A DNA stretch of 64,000 nucleotides, taken from contig JAFGAS010000052.1 of assembly GCA_016933535.1 (NCBI GenBank), positions 62,001 through 126,000 of the forward strand, in the 5' to 3' direction. Positions 1-8,678 of this stretch are shown piece after piece. The notes under the pieces are model-generated. The model ran no database searches and was not told where the DNA came from. It was given only the letters and a program-made list of their open reading frames with translations. Positions within the stretch are counted from its first letter, which is position 1; the number at the start of each line of letters is the position of its first letter. Position numbers and translations under genes: made by a program. The DNA comes from Candidatus Zymogenaceae bacterium. GTDB taxonomy: Bacteria; Desulfobacterota; Zymogenia; Zymogenales; Zymogenaceae.

Positions 1-2
1 CC

Positions 3-644
3 GTCAACATTACCCCCCTGTCTCATAACCTCGTCGGGGCCGAAGTGTTCGACACGGACGTTATCAGGACAATCAATAATCCGTACCATAAGGAGGGGGG
101 AATCGCCATCCTTCGGGGCAACTTGGCCCCCGACGGTGCGGTGGTAAAGCAGTCGGGCGTGGATGAACGTATGATGAAGAACACCGGGCCAGCCCGGGTC
201 TTCGAGTCCGAAGAGGAGGCCGTAACCGCGATTCTGGCCGGCCGCATAGTCAAGGGAGACGTCGTTGTTGTCCGCTACGAGGGACCGAAGGGCGGACCGG
301 GAATGAGGGAGATGCTCACCCCCACGTCGGTCATTGCGGGGATGGGGCTCGATAGGGACGTGGCGCTCATAACCGACGGGCGGTTCTCGGGGGGAACCCG
401 CGGGGCGGCCATAGGCCACGTCTCCCCGGAGGCGGCCGAGGGTGGTGTTATTGCGCTGGTTAGAGACGGCGATATCATTGAAATCGACATAACCGGCCGG
501 CGTCTGGATCTGAAGGTATCGGATGATGAGTTGAAAAAGAGGCGGCAGCAATGGACGGCCCCGAAGCCGAAGATAACGACGGGTTATCTGGCGCGATATG
601 CGCGGGCGGTAACGTCGGCCTCCACCGGTGCGGTAATAAAATAG
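3..644 (+). CDS. ilvD: Dihydroxy-acid dehydratase, C-terminal part (5' end outside window)
   Basis: The open frame enters at the window edge, so only about the last 213 residues are present. The enzyme dehydrates 2,3-dihydroxy-3-methyl acids to 2-oxo acids in valine/isoleucine synthesis and carries an FeS cluster; the cluster cysteines would lie upstream of this window. Visible family signatures are [20 protein letters not shown], the [10 protein letters not shown] block, and [20 protein letters not shown] followed by the usual DGDIIEIDI barrel strand. A GTG at 45 is internal, not a start. A second, divergent IlvD/Edd-family gene lies at 45502; this one has the sequence style of true IlvD. 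Confidence is high for the family and good for the biosynthetic role. Confidence 0.93.
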   Translation, partial: VNITPLSHNLVGAEVFDTDVIRTINNPYHKEGGIAILRGNLAPDGAVVKQSGVDERMMKNTGPARVFESEEEAVTAILAGRIVKGDVVVVRYEGPKGGPGMREMLTPTSVIAGMGLDRDVALITDGRFSGGTRGAAIGHVSPEAAEGGVIALVRDGDIIEIDITGRRLDLKVSDDELKKRRQQWTAPKPKITTGYLARYARAVTSASTGAVIK

Positions 645-775
645 CCGCGTGTCGCCGCGAAGGGCCGCCGGTGCCGCGGAAGGAACACGGGATCGGCCGA
701 TGAACGGCACGCGATCGCCGCGGCGGTCTGATCATATTTTCTTTCCATACCCATGACGGATGAGCGGTTGTCGTT

Positions 776-1121
776 ATGAATGAAAGACGGAAGGTCGGCA
801 TGAGGGGCCGGGTGATCGCCTCCCTGTTCATGCTTTTTTCCTTCTGCCTGCTGATCCCCTCGGGGATCCTGCTCCACGTCTTTACTCCCGACGGGTTTGA
901 CACGCGGGTGCACGCCCTGATGACGATTCACAACGTCTGTGCCATTATCTTCGTCATATCGGGGGCTTGCCCACCTTGTCTTCAACCGAAAATCGGTGCT
1001 GTCGTATTTTAGGCGCAAGTATGACGAATATCGCGCCCCCAGCAGGGAGATAATACTGGTTGCGGCCGTCTTTACGGCGCTGCTTGCGGTGGCGCTCCTG
1101 CACATCGTCCTGCTTGGATAA
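776..1121 (+). pseudogene. DUF4405-like small membrane protein, interrupted by a frameshift in a G-run
   Basis: Two overlapping frames make one sensible protein only if joined. Frame A runs from ATG 776 through two hydrophobic segments to ...IFVISG. Frame B continues with LAHLVFNRKSVLSYFRRK and a last membrane helix ending at 1121. The switch falls in the five-G run at 961-965: removing one G restores a single frame of about 114 residues. The pattern (TM, short loop with His, TM, LxHxxxNxK, TM) fits DUF4405-type membrane proteins, whose histidines resemble those of cytochrome b subunits. The run could be a sequencing or assembly error, a real mutation, or a slippage site. Family call is moderate; the shift itself is seen directly. 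Confidence 0.7.
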
Positions 1122-1209
1122 CTAAGAAGGCTCGTCATAGAAGCAAATGGCCGGTGCTCAACGCCGGCCGTGGTGCCGGCCGTGTGCCGGATGGGGGAGT
1201 GGCTGCGTT

Positions 1210-1668
1210 ATGGAATCGATCACCGTGCGGAGGGACGACTACGAGATAAGCTCTGACAGGAAGCGGCTCGATCGGAGTTTTATCGGCGCTTTTCTGGCCG
1301 ACGTGTCCTACTGGGCCCGGGATATTCCCCGCGAGGTCGTGGATCGATCGATCGAGCATTCGCTTTGTTTCGGCGTCTATCATCGGGACGGCCCGCAGGT
1401 CGGCTTCGCGAGGGCCATCACGGACTGTGCCACCTTTGCGCGCCTGGCGGACATCTTCATCGAGGAATCTCACCGGGGACGCGGCCTCGGCAAATGGCTG
1501 GTCGAGACGGTGCTGGCGCATCCGGGCCTGGCGGGGCTTCGCATGATATCCCTGGGAACGCAGGACGCCCACGCGCTGTACGAGCGGTACGGGTTTGTGA
1601 GGGTGGCCGATACGGCGCTGGCCGGGACTCTGATGGTCATCCATTGTCCTGATGTTTATAAAAGATAG
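1210..1668 (+). CDS. GNAT-family N-acetyltransferase
   Basis: A 152-residue single-domain acetyltransferase predicted to move an acetyl group from acetyl-CoA to an unknown amine. The acetyl-CoA loop is visible as ESHRGRGLGKWLVE (family pattern RxxGxG/A), preceded by LADIFIEE and followed by the usual SLGTQDAHALYERYGF segment. I chose ATG 1210, with a purine-rich GGGGGAG upstream; the longer frame from 1147 has an arginine/cysteine-rich start that looks like noncoding sequence. It stands alone between the DUF4405 remnant and the convergent minus-strand pair. The substrate cannot be told. Confidence 0.85.
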   Translation: MESITVRRDDYEISSDRKRLDRSFIGAFLADVSYWARDIPREVVDRSIEHSLCFGVYHRDGPQVGFARAITDCATFARLADIFIEESHRGRGLGKWLVETVLAHPGLAGLRMISLGTQDAHALYERYGFVRVADTALAGTLMVIHCPDVYKR

Positions 1669-1715
1669 GGTGGCGGAGGGCAAGGGCCCGGCCTGTCGCC
1701 GGGGCCGCGTTAGTA

Positions 1716-2357
1716 CTACTTTACCATGATTATCAGCGCCGCCCGCTCCAGGCGGTCAAAGGAAGGGAGCGCTGCGGCGACAAGCCCCGCTGGGGATACC
1801 GAACTGTTAGAGACCCTCATCACGGTTCCCCGGGGGGTGCAAAGCTCCATCCCCAACGGTGTTGTTACCGTCGCGGCCAGGAAAGTGCCGTCGGCGGAGA
1901 AAAGGGACGCGCCATCGCCGGAGATGACGATAGACGAGATGAGTTTTCCCTGCGGGTCGATGAACTCGACGTCGTTTGTCCGGCTCACGATTCTGAACAG
2001 CTCTTTTCCCTGGGGGTCGGCCACCAGAACGTAGGTGTCGTGGGAAGTAATCGTCCAGATCGGGAGATTGTGAGAGTCCCTGAGGGTATAATTGACTCTC
2101 TCATACCTGAGTGCCCCGATCTCCCGGTCAGCTTGAGAAAAGAGGGCACCCCACGAAAAAAGTGAAATAGTCGTCGGCGAATCGGATCCGGTCTCTTCAA
2201 CGACAATCTCCCGCTCCGGTGTTGTCTCGATAACCCACGGACCGTTTACCCGGTAGGCCTGGGGAATAGCGGCCATGCAGCTACCCATTCCATAGATAAT
2301 GACGATCAGGAATAGGAGAGAGAGCGCCGGCGGCAGCATAACTTTCGGAAGATTCAT
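1716..2357 (-). CDS. Uncharacterised membrane-anchored protein paired with M48 protease
   Basis: A 213-residue protein I do not recognise. It starts with a hydrophobic segment (about residues 7-30) containing GMGSC, which could be a membrane anchor or a poor lipobox. The rest is rich in beta-strand-like stretches with repeated D-P-Q-G-K and D-G-T turns (ADPQGKELFRI, IDPQGKLISSI, SADGTFLAA), suggesting short repeated beta units outside the membrane. It begins 3 bases after the stop codon of the M48 protease gene, so the two are surely co-transcribed and the product may be a partner or substrate of that protease. This link is inferred from spacing only. Confidence 0.7.
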   Translation of the reverse strand: MNLPKVMLPPALSLLFLIVIIYGMGSCMAAIPQAYRVNGPWVIETTPEREIVVEETGSDSPTTISLFSWGALFSQADREIGALRYERVNYTLRDSHNLPIWTITSHDTYVLVADPQGKELFRIVSRTNDVEFIDPQGKLISSIVISGDGASLFSADGTFLAATVTTPLGMELCTPRGTVMRVSNSSVSPAGLVAAALPSFDRLERAALIIMVK

Positions 2358-2360
2358 TTT

Positions 2361-4055
2361 TCAGTGTGCTCCCTGTCCTACCGGCCCTATAGACGCGGCC
2401 GAGGCGGCCAGAGACATAACGGTGGTAACAATGCCCAACCCGGTAACCAAGACCGCCAGGAAGAGCGCCCAAAAACGGGTGTAGCTCGGAAACGGTCGGT
2501 CCGATGTCTTGATGGACTTCAGGTCGATGACCTGGTATACTTTTCTGCGAAACCAGCCGGTTGTCGAGACTTTTCGGTTAATAATGTCCCGCACCCGCTT
2601 GAAACCGAAAAAGAGATTGCCGAAAAACGGTACGATCGACTCATAGTTGAGAGTGATTATTCCCCCCGAAGGGTCATGGATGATCATGTCTTCGCCGAAG
2701 AGGCTTCCCGCCGAAGCCTTCCCGATCACCGTTCCCGAGACGATAACCGGCCTCCCCCTCAGCGGGCTTGCGTACGGGTCGCTCATGAGGTCCAGGACCG
2801 TGGTTTCCTCGGGGTTGCCTATCGATGGAAATCGGTAGATCCCCTTGGTCAGCAGGCCGAGTCCGAAAGTGAGAAGGATGGCGCCGACCAGCCTTGTATC
2901 TGCCAGCGTGAGCAAGAGCCCCGCGACGATCCCGATTATCGGGGCGAAATAAATAAGTAACTCGTAAAAGAATTTGCCGTAGAGCCGCGTCCTGTCGAGG
3001 GCGGCCCCGTCAATCGCAATCTCTGCAAAATTGAAGACCTGTGCCTGGTTGTTGTCGGCCGCTAGTTTCATGAGGGCCTTTATCCGCTTTCCCGTTAGCG
3101 GGTGGGTGGAGCCGAGCTGGACGACGGACGCCCAGGGGTTGAAGATGTCAAAGAGAAAGACCCTGGATACCCGGCGGGCGTCAAATGCCGGGACTTTTCC
3201 GGTGGTATGGCCGCCGGCGTCGGCGGAAAGCTTGACGGCCGCGCTTACCGTATCGACCCCTTTATAATCCATGATGTTGAGCGCGCGGGTGCTGCCCATA
3301 AGCCGCGAGGAGAGGGGGGTGTCGGGTTCGGCGGCTATGCCGTATCCGATCTTGACGAGGGCCGTGGCCAGGGCGTTGGGGTTGTTCGTTTCAACCCCGG
3401 AGAAATGATCGGCCATATACTCCCGGGTTCGGGAGAGATAGAGGACGATGTAGGTGCCGATCCACCAGAAGACCAGAGAGACCAGGCCGATAAGGGGCAG
3501 GGGATTGTTCTTGCCCCGGGTGCGGATCCTGGTGAATATTATATAGATCTCATAGAGGATCATGAGCAGCGTATTGGCCACCGTCATGACGATAAAGTCG
3601 AGATTTCTAATATGGCCCAACTCGTGGGCGTAGACGGCGGCCACCTCATCTTCCGTGAGGTAATGAAAAAGTCCTTCGGATACGACGATACGGGAGTTGG
3701 AGGGATAAGAGCCGTAGCAGTAGGCGGTTGGGTTCATGTCATCGAGGATCCTGAGCATCGGGACCTTTATCTTGTGGCGCTGGCATGCCCGGGTGAGAAG
3801 CTGCGCGGTTCCGGGGCTCCTCTTGGCCAGTTCCTCAAATTCCATGACGCGGAATTTATAGACCCACCTATGGATAAGGTCGGTAAGCCAGGGACTCACG
3901 AGCCACGATACGACGCTGATGACGATCGTAAGGACAATCATGGCGGCCCCGCTGATGAGCCCGGCGGCAAATGATGCCAGCAGCACTACCAGGAAAACGA
4001 AGCTCACCAGTATCCCGATGGTAACGGCGGACGCGAAAAAAAGCCTTTCTCTCAC
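2361..4055 (-). CDS. M48-family integral-membrane zinc metalloprotease with extra C-terminal domain
   Basis: A 564-residue HtpX-like protease of the inner membrane, a family that degrades misfolded or damaged membrane proteins. Two N-terminal TM helices (about residues 8-57) are followed by the zinc motif HELGH at 144-148 and a third ligand in the REYMAD segment near residue 212, with more TM helices between. Residues from about 350 on hold two further TM helices and a beta-rich region (GRPVIVSGTVIGKAS...DPSGGIITLNYES) resembling an OB-like fold absent from short HtpX proteins. Translation starts at GTG 4055 with an AGGAG nine bases upstream. A consensus promoter lies at 4082-4111. Upstream gene of a two-gene operon. 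Confidence 0.9.
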   Translation of the reverse strand: MRERLFFASAVTIGILVSFVFLVVLLASFAAGLISGAAMIVLTIVISVVSWLVSPWLTDLIHRWVYKFRVMEFEELAKRSPGTAQLLTRACQRHKIKVPMLRILDDMNPTAYCYGSYPSNSRIVVSEGLFHYLTEDEVAAVYAHELGHIRNLDFIVMTVANTLLMILYEIYIIFTRIRTRGKNNPLPLIGLVSLVFWWIGTYIVLYLSRTREYMADHFSGVETNNPNALATALVKIGYGIAAEPDTPLSSRLMGSTRALNIMDYKGVDTVSAAVKLSADAGGHTTGKVPAFDARRVSRVFLFDIFNPWASVVQLGSTHPLTGKRIKALMKLAADNNQAQVFNFAEIAIDGAALDRTRLYGKFFYELLIYFAPIIGIVAGLLLTLADTRLVGAILLTFGLGLLTKGIYRFPSIGNPEETTVLDLMSDPYASPLRGRPVIVSGTVIGKASAGSLFGEDMIIHDPSGGIITLNYESIVPFFGNLFFGFKRVRDIINRKVSTTGWFRRKVYQVIDLKSIKTSDRPFPSYTRFWALFLAVLVTGLGIVTTVMSLAASAASIGPVGQGAH

Positions 4056-4081
4056 GACGGTCTCCTGTTCAAACAGCGAGA

Positions 4082-4111
4082 ATTATATCGGAAAAGAGTT
4101 CATACTGTCAA
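4082..4111 (-). promoter_or_regulatory. Sigma-70 promoter for the M48 protease operon
   Basis: On the minus strand a perfect -35 TTGACA (4106-4111) and perfect -10 TATAAT (4082-4087) are separated by 18 bases. The transcript would begin about 20 bases before the GTG start at 4055. Such a strong match suggests high basal expression. Confidence 0.8.
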
Positions 4112-4224
4112 CCCGATTATCCTTGATTTCCTCGGCCGTTTACCCTATGATGGGAAACCACCCGGGGAGACGGTGGTTTAATTAGTTTTGTCTCTCATAT
4201 TACTTTTAAACGATAAGGGAGCCA

Positions 4225-4734
4225 ATGTCCGACCGAGCATATCTTGACATAGAGACTTCTTTCACCGGTAAAATCACCGTCGTGGGGATCTATTTTCCCG
4301 AACTGGAGATTATCCAGCTGGTGGGTGATGAAATCACACACGCAAGCCTGGTGGATGCCCTTTCACCGGCTGGCACTATCGTTACCTATAACGGTAACCG
4401 GTTCGACCTCCCGGTCATTAAAAAGAGGATCGGCCTCGATCTCAGGGCGCAGTTTTTGTCCTGCGACCTCATGTACGATTGCTGGCGACAGGGATTTTAC
4501 GGCGGGCTGAAGGGCGTGGAGAATCAACTGGGGATATCCAGGCAGACCAAGGGGGTAACCGGCGGAGATGCACCGGTCCTCTGGGAGCGGTACGAAAGAA
4601 AGGGGGATCGGGAGGCGCTCGAACTCCTGCTGAAATATAATCGGGACGACGTTATGAATCTGGTTGTCCTGGAGCAACTCCTTTCCGGACGTACCGAGTT
4701 CAGTGCCCAGATTTGGTATTCCGGAGAGGTGTGA
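4225..4734 (+). CDS. RNase H-fold (DEDD) exonuclease domain protein, YprB type
   Basis: A 169-residue protein made of one ribonuclease-H-like domain. The acidic metal ligands of DEDD exonucleases can be placed: D8 and E10 in YLDIET, D61 in YNGNRFDLPV, and the final YNRDD box (Y138, D142). The pair Y-x3-D suggests the DEDDy subgroup. It likely cuts DNA or RNA 3' ends in the cytoplasm. The start at 4225 is preceded by AGGGAG. Four-residue-like spacing to the nitroreductase at 4741 suggests one operon, but no functional link is obvious. Confidence 0.82.
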   Translation: MSDRAYLDIETSFTGKITVVGIYFPELEIIQLVGDEITHASLVDALSPAGTIVTYNGNRFDLPVIKKRIGLDLRAQFLSCDLMYDCWRQGFYGGLKGVENQLGISRQTKGVTGGDAPVLWERYERKGDREALELLLKYNRDDVMNLVVLEQLLSGRTEFSAQIWYSGEV

Positions 4735-4740
4735 GCCGAC

Positions 4741-5337
4741 ATGATTGGGCCGGAAAAAAAACCCGCAAACCTGATGGATGTCATAAAGTCCAGACGAAGT
4801 GTCAGGAAATACGCCGATGCCGTCGTCGGACCCGATGAGGTCGAGCTCCTGGCGCGGGTCGCGCGGGAGGGGGTGCGGGCCCTGGGGACGGGCAGCCCTT
4901 TTTTTCTCTTCGTGTTTGACCCCGAGGCAAAACGGAGGCTTTCCCGGGCGATATTTTCGGGATGGTTCGGCAAAGTCAATCCCTGGATCCTCTTCACCCG
5001 GGCATCGGGCTATATTGTGGCCTGCGGCCGGCCCGACAGGGCGGCCATTGTGGGCGATAAATACCTCTATCTTGCCGAAACGGCGATGGTCATGGAACTG
5101 GTGGTCCTGGCGGCCGCGGAGCTGGGGCTGGGCACCTGCTGGCTGGGCGGTTTCGGAGAAGAGGGCGTCAAGAAGGCCCTCGGCCTTGACGACCAAACCC
5201 GCGTCGTCGCCGTCAGCCCCCTGGGCCGTCCGCCTGAAAAGATCCGGGCGGGGTGGTTGGACTACGTGGCGAGAAATCTCGTTTCCAAACGGAGGGTCGA
5301 CCTCGGTAAGATCGTCTCCGTGGTAAATAAGAAATGA
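4741..5337 (+). CDS. Nitroreductase-family FMN oxidoreductase
   Basis: A 198-residue FMN-dependent reductase. The N-terminal signature SRRSVRKYAD (phosphate-binding arginines) and the C-terminal glycine-rich LGLGTCWLGGFGEEGVKKALGL followed by VVAVSPLGRPPE are typical. Family members reduce nitro groups, quinones or other electron acceptors with NAD(P)H; the physiological substrate is unknown. It is followed with a 4-base overlap by a second, shorter nitroreductase, an arrangement that raises the possibility of a heterodimer, since the family works as dimers with FMN at the interface. Confidence 0.9.
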   Translation: MIGPEKKPANLMDVIKSRRSVRKYADAVVGPDEVELLARVAREGVRALGTGSPFFLFVFDPEAKRRLSRAIFSGWFGKVNPWILFTRASGYIVACGRPDRAAIVGDKYLYLAETAMVMELVVLAAAELGLGTCWLGGFGEEGVKKALGLDDQTRVVAVSPLGRPPEKIRAGWLDYVARNLVSKRRVDLGKIVSVVNKK

Positions 5338-5834
5338 TTATACCGGACCTCATCTCGCGCATGAAGGAGCCGGTGCGATTCGACGAGAGGCCGGTCGACC
5401 AGGGGACGATCATGTCGATCCTCGATGCCGCGCGGCTGGCGCCTTCGGCCAATAACAGCCAGATATGGCGATTTTTCATTATCAGGGACGACGTCCTCCT
5501 TCGGCGGGCGGCGGCCCTCGTAGCAAAGCCCATCTTTGCCAACGCCCCTACGATCATAGCGGCCTGTGCGGACCCGTGGATCATAGGCAAAAGGGGGACG
5601 GAACAACCGTTCTTCATGATTGATGTTCCCATCGCTCTGGCCCACATCAGCCTCATGGCGCAGGAATCGGGGGTGTCGGTTTCGCTGGCATTTGATTTTG
5701 ACGAAGGCGCGCTCATCGGGATCCTCGAAGCCCCCCGGGGTTATCGGGCGGTGGCGCTCATTGCCCTCGGGTATGCCGTGGATGACCGTCTCCGGTCCGA
5801 CGAAACACGCGACGATGTCGCCCGCGTCGTATGA
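5334..5834 (+). CDS. Second nitroreductase-family protein
   Basis: A 166-residue nitroreductase whose ATG overlaps the stop codon of the preceding one (ATGA), so translation is probably coupled. It has the MIIPDLISRMKEPVRFDERPV start, the APSANNSQIWRFFIIRD flavin-binding segment and a VALIALGYAVDD C-terminal strand. The canonical SRRSxRxF motif is degraded to SRMKEPVRF, so the flavin phosphate site may differ. It is not a recent duplicate: by eye the two share only the family pattern. Substrate unknown. Confidence 0.88.
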   Translation: MIIPDLISRMKEPVRFDERPVDQGTIMSILDAARLAPSANNSQIWRFFIIRDDVLLRRAAALVAKPIFANAPTIIAACADPWIIGKRGTEQPFFMIDVPIALAHISLMAQESGVSVSLAFDFDEGALIGILEAPRGYRAVALIALGYAVDDRLRSDETRDDVARVV

Positions 5835-5859
5835 AACGTTCGCATTGTTACGTTATGGG

Positions 5860-5888
5860 TTGTCGAAATAAAATAAATATGGTATCTT
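5860..5888 (+). promoter_or_regulatory. Probable promoter for the RsbR-N-like gene
   Basis: TTGTCG (5860-5865) and TATCTT (5883-5888) are 17 bases apart in an A/T-rich island just after the nitroreductase stop and 115 bases before the ATG at 6003. Confidence 0.5.
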
Positions 5889-6002
5889 ATCAGAGACATC
5901 ACAGAGTTCCGTTTTTTGAATCAATTGGGAATAATCACACAGGGGCAACCTTTTAGGACAGAAGGTTCAATTTCGATTTCTCATGCGAAAGGTGGACAGA
6001 AT

Positions 6003-6551
6003 ATGATTAACGAGAAATTTGTAGTAATTTTGAGGGGCAAGAGAGACGAGATCGTCAATCTGTGGCTCGATGACTTCAAAAGGACCCGAACCCTCAGGAT
6101 CCTGGAGGGTATCGATGACAACAAGTGGAGACGGATAATGGGTGAGGTCATGGACGGTTTTGACGAGGTCCTCACGAAAGACATCTCCAAGTACCGTATC
6201 TGTCTGGATTTCACCCAGTTCGGGCGGGAAGTCTTCAAAGACAACTACGCCATGCACGACATCATTAACGCGATGTCCCTGCTGAAAAAGGTAATCATCG
6301 AGGTCGTCACCACGGAGGGCTTCTTCGGTACCGCCTTCCAGCTCTACCAGCTCCAGGAACTCAACAACAAGGCCATCCTCTACTTCGACCGGGCGACCTA
6401 TTACGCCGTCCTCGGATACGAGGAGAGCATCAAGGCCGAGATGGAGGACAGGGGCGTGCTGGGCAGGCTCAGAAAATTCTTCGGCTCGAGCGATGAGCGC
6501 AAACAGCACATGGATACCTGTGCCGTGGATCTCCCCCCGGAAGGGAAGTAG
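6003..6551 (+). CDS. Helical protein resembling RsbRD N-terminal (globin-like sensor) domain
   Basis: A 182-residue mostly helical protein. The opening KFVVILRGKRDEIVNLWLDDF is the pattern of RsbRD_N-type domains (LxxxKxxIxxxW), a non-haem globin-like fold found on sensory proteins, and the rest continues as amphipathic helices with no catalytic motif, STAS domain or kinase domain attached. I chose ATG 6003 because GAAAGGTGG lies just upstream; an in-frame ATG 87 bases earlier has no ribosome site. It has its own promoter and terminator, so it is a single-gene unit. The domain assignment is by eye and moderate; the signal it might sense is unknown. Confidence 0.65.
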   Translation: MINEKFVVILRGKRDEIVNLWLDDFKRTRTLRILEGIDDNKWRRIMGEVMDGFDEVLTKDISKYRICLDFTQFGREVFKDNYAMHDIINAMSLLKKVIIEVVTTEGFFGTAFQLYQLQELNNKAILYFDRATYYAVLGYEESIKAEMEDRGVLGRLRKFFGSSDERKQHMDTCAVDLPPEGK

Positions 6552-6629
6552 CGGAGACTAGATAATCGCCGTCCGAGGCTGCGCGAAAAAAAAGGCAGGC
6601 GTCCCACATCGCGGCGCCCGCTTCCGAAA

Positions 6630-6660
6630 AAAGGGGTCAAGAAGGCCCCTTTGTTTTTAT
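6630..6660 (+). terminator. Intrinsic terminator between convergent genes
   Basis: AAAGGGG (6630-6636) pairs with CCCCTTT (6646-6652) across a nine-base loop and is followed by GTTTTTATT. It ends the transcript of the 6003 gene; A-runs on the left side make it partly bidirectional for the minus-strand gene ending at 6657. Confidence 0.7.
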
Positions 6661-7193
6661 TGACGGAGGCCCTGCGCGGAAAGGCCCGACAGGTAGTCGA
6701 AAGACGCCAGTACTATGAATAGAACAGCGACGGCGGCAACGATGATTTTTCCGGGCCGGGTCAGCCGCGGAAAATGGACAACAACCTCCGAAAATGAGAG
6801 GATGGATATTGCCCAGAAGAGGCCCAGGGTGCCGACATATCCGTATCGGACGACAAAGGGGGTAAAGAGCGTCACCGACAGATCGATGTAGGCTATGACG
6901 ATGAGGGCCGCGGGGGTCTCGAACAGCGACACCAGGCTCCTGGTCAACGGCGCGGCGCGGCCCCGCAGGAAGAGGGCAAGTCCCGCGACAAGGGTGCCGA
7001 AGACCGGCGCCAGCCACGCCTCGCGCGCGGTCCCCTCTACGGCCAGTGTAAATCCCGAGATGTTATCCCGGATGACGACCGACTTATCGAGACAGCTCGG
7101 GGTCTGGGCAACCCAGGGCAGAAAGAAGCAGACGATCAGGAGTATCCCTAGCGCGCACTTCGTCAGCCGTATGACATCAGGCAACCGTTTCAT
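6657..7193 (-). CDS. Uncharacterised five-helix membrane protein
   Basis: A 178-residue hydrophobic protein with about five predicted TM segments: near residues 9-28, 55-75, 85-105, 115-135 and 148-165. There is a short extracytoplasmic loop after helix 1 (TPSCLDKSVVIRDNISGF). No catalytic motif is visible and I do not recognise the family. The start is ambiguous: ATG 7193 overlaps the end of the cca-like gene by 17 bases, and a longer form could begin at 7217; both imply translational coupling with the upstream gene. Confidence 0.65.
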   Translation of the reverse strand: MKRLPDVIRLTKCALGILLIVCFFLPWVAQTPSCLDKSVVIRDNISGFTLAVEGTAREAWLAPVFGTLVAGLALFLRGRAAPLTRSLVSLFETPAALIVIAYIDLSVTLFTPFVVRYGYVGTLGLFWAISILSFSEVVVHFPRLTRPGKIIVAAVAVLFIVLASFDYLSGLSAQGLRQ

Positions 7194-8601
7194 GGTTTTT
7201 AATCCTTTCCCGAACAAAGCCCCGCGCCTCGGCCTTGGTCGTGACCGTCCCCACGGCCTGTGCGTCGGCCAGCTCCGACTTGAGCGTTCCCACGATCTTC
7301 CCCTCGGGTATTGAGCACAATCGCATGATCTCCGTTCCGGTTAAAAGCGGGGTGACCCTGGTCTTTATCTCATCGACGACCGAAAAGACCTCATCGATCA
7401 CGTCCAGGCTCTCATTTTCCCGGGCGGGGTCCTGCCTGCCGGCCCTCGTATCGGCAAGGCCGAGGATAAGCAGCGCCGGCAGCGCATCGCCCGTGTCCCG
7501 AAACAGGCGCGCGACTGCCCGCTTCGTTACCTGTTGAGAGACGGCCAGCGACAACAACCGCATGTGATTTTTGATGAGCAGCCTCCCAAAGCGGGCGGCT
7601 TTCTTGCCCAGGAGGATGCGCCGTCCCAACCGAAGGAAGATCTCGGCGCCGACGTTTTCGTGTCCGTAAAAGGAGGCCTGGTCGTCTTCCCTTACCGTCC
7701 GGGTCTCGGGCTTGCCGACATCGTGGACCAGCGCCACGAGCTTGGCAAACGACCCCCTCGTCCATCCTGCCCCCAGCGGCTCCTTGAGGTAGTCGGTCAA
7801 CTCCCCGGCTCGTCCAGGGAAGAATCGATCGAGATCATCGATGACGGTCTCCATCTCCTGCATCGTTGCCATACAGTGGCCCCAGACGTCCCAACTGTGC
7901 CATCGGTTTTGTTCAACTCCCTTCATGGCGCTGATTTCGGGAAAGATCGTTTCAAGCAAACCGGTCTCGTCCATGCCCCGGACCGCCCCGAAGGCGTGCG
8001 GCGACGACAGGAGGCGGGCCCACTCGTCTCTGATCCGCTCGCGGGCGCAACTTGTGATCAGGCCGTGCCGAAGGACGATTTGTTGTCTTGTTTGTTCGTC
8101 GAGGGAAAAACCCAGGACCGCCTTAAATCGAAAGGCGCGCAGGAGACGCAGCGGATCATGGGTAAATGCGGCGTCCGAGGCCGCCCGGATGACCCCGGTG
8201 GCGAGATCGTCCTGTCCCCCGGGGAGGCCGGTGACGGGCGACGGAGATAGTGATACATTGGCGGCAAGGGCGTTGATCGTGAAATCCCGCATTGCCAGAT
8301 CAGACGGGAGGTCCGGTCCCTTCGGGGCCGAGAAATCGTACTCGACGCCCCGGCAAACCACCCGATAGATCCGCTCGCGCTCATCCAGGACCACGAGCCT
8401 GCCTCCGAGCGTCGTAGAAACCCTCCGGGCGAAAGACTCGGGATCGCCAAAGACAATAAAATCAAAATCATACGAGGGCCTGCCCAGTAAAAAATCCCGG
8501 ACGGCTCCGCCGACGAGATAGACCGAGGACCCGGCCGCCGGGATCGCCGATTTTACCCGTTCATAGCGGGGGATGACGGTATCCAGAGGAATTTCGTTCA
8601 T
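7177..8601 (-). CDS. tRNA nucleotidyltransferase / poly(A) polymerase family with HD domain
   Basis: A 474-residue class II nucleotidyltransferase that adds nucleotides to RNA 3' ends, either CCA or only the A or C part. The head motif LVGGAVRDFLLG is followed by DFD (D45, D47), the two metal-binding acids. The neck RDFTINALA and the motif DPLRLLRAFRFKAVLGF are typical. A C-terminal HD phosphohydrolase segment shows HDVGKPET (H293, D294). Some deltaproteobacteria split CCA addition between an A-adding and a CC-adding enzyme, and sequence inspection alone cannot settle which this is. The ATG at 8601 has only a weak ribosome site. Confidence 0.9.
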   Translation of the reverse strand: MNEIPLDTVIPRYERVKSAIPAAGSSVYLVGGAVRDFLLGRPSYDFDFIVFGDPESFARRVSTTLGGRLVVLDERERIYRVVCRGVEYDFSAPKGPDLPSDLAMRDFTINALAANVSLSPSPVTGLPGGQDDLATGVIRAASDAAFTHDPLRLLRAFRFKAVLGFSLDEQTRQQIVLRHGLITSCARERIRDEWARLLSSPHAFGAVRGMDETGLLETIFPEISAMKGVEQNRWHSWDVWGHCMATMQEMETVIDDLDRFFPGRAGELTDYLKEPLGAGWTRGSFAKLVALVHDVGKPETRTVREDDQASFYGHENVGAEIFLRLGRRILLGKKAARFGRLLIKNHMRLLSLAVSQQVTKRAVARLFRDTGDALPALLILGLADTRAGRQDPARENESLDVIDEVFSVVDEIKTRVTPLLTGTEIMRLCSIPEGKIVGTLKSELADAQAVGTVTTKAEARGFVRERIKNHETVA

Positions 8602-8620
8602 AGGAAACGGGATGAGAAGT

Positions 8621-8657
8621 GGAGGGAGGGGGAGGGGTGTGTGCCTCCCCTCCCTCC
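8621..8657. other. Strong G/C hairpin between two minus-strand genes
   Basis: GGAGGGA (8621-8627) pairs with TCCCTCC (8651-8657) and GGGGAGG (8629-8635) with CCTCCCC (8644-8650), giving 14 pairs with one bulge and an eight-base GT loop. It sits between the DUF4349 gene and cca on the minus strand. No clear T-run follows, so it is either a weak terminator or an mRNA-stability element. Confidence 0.5.
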
Positions 8658-8678
8658 TGATGATCGATCGGGTCGCCG

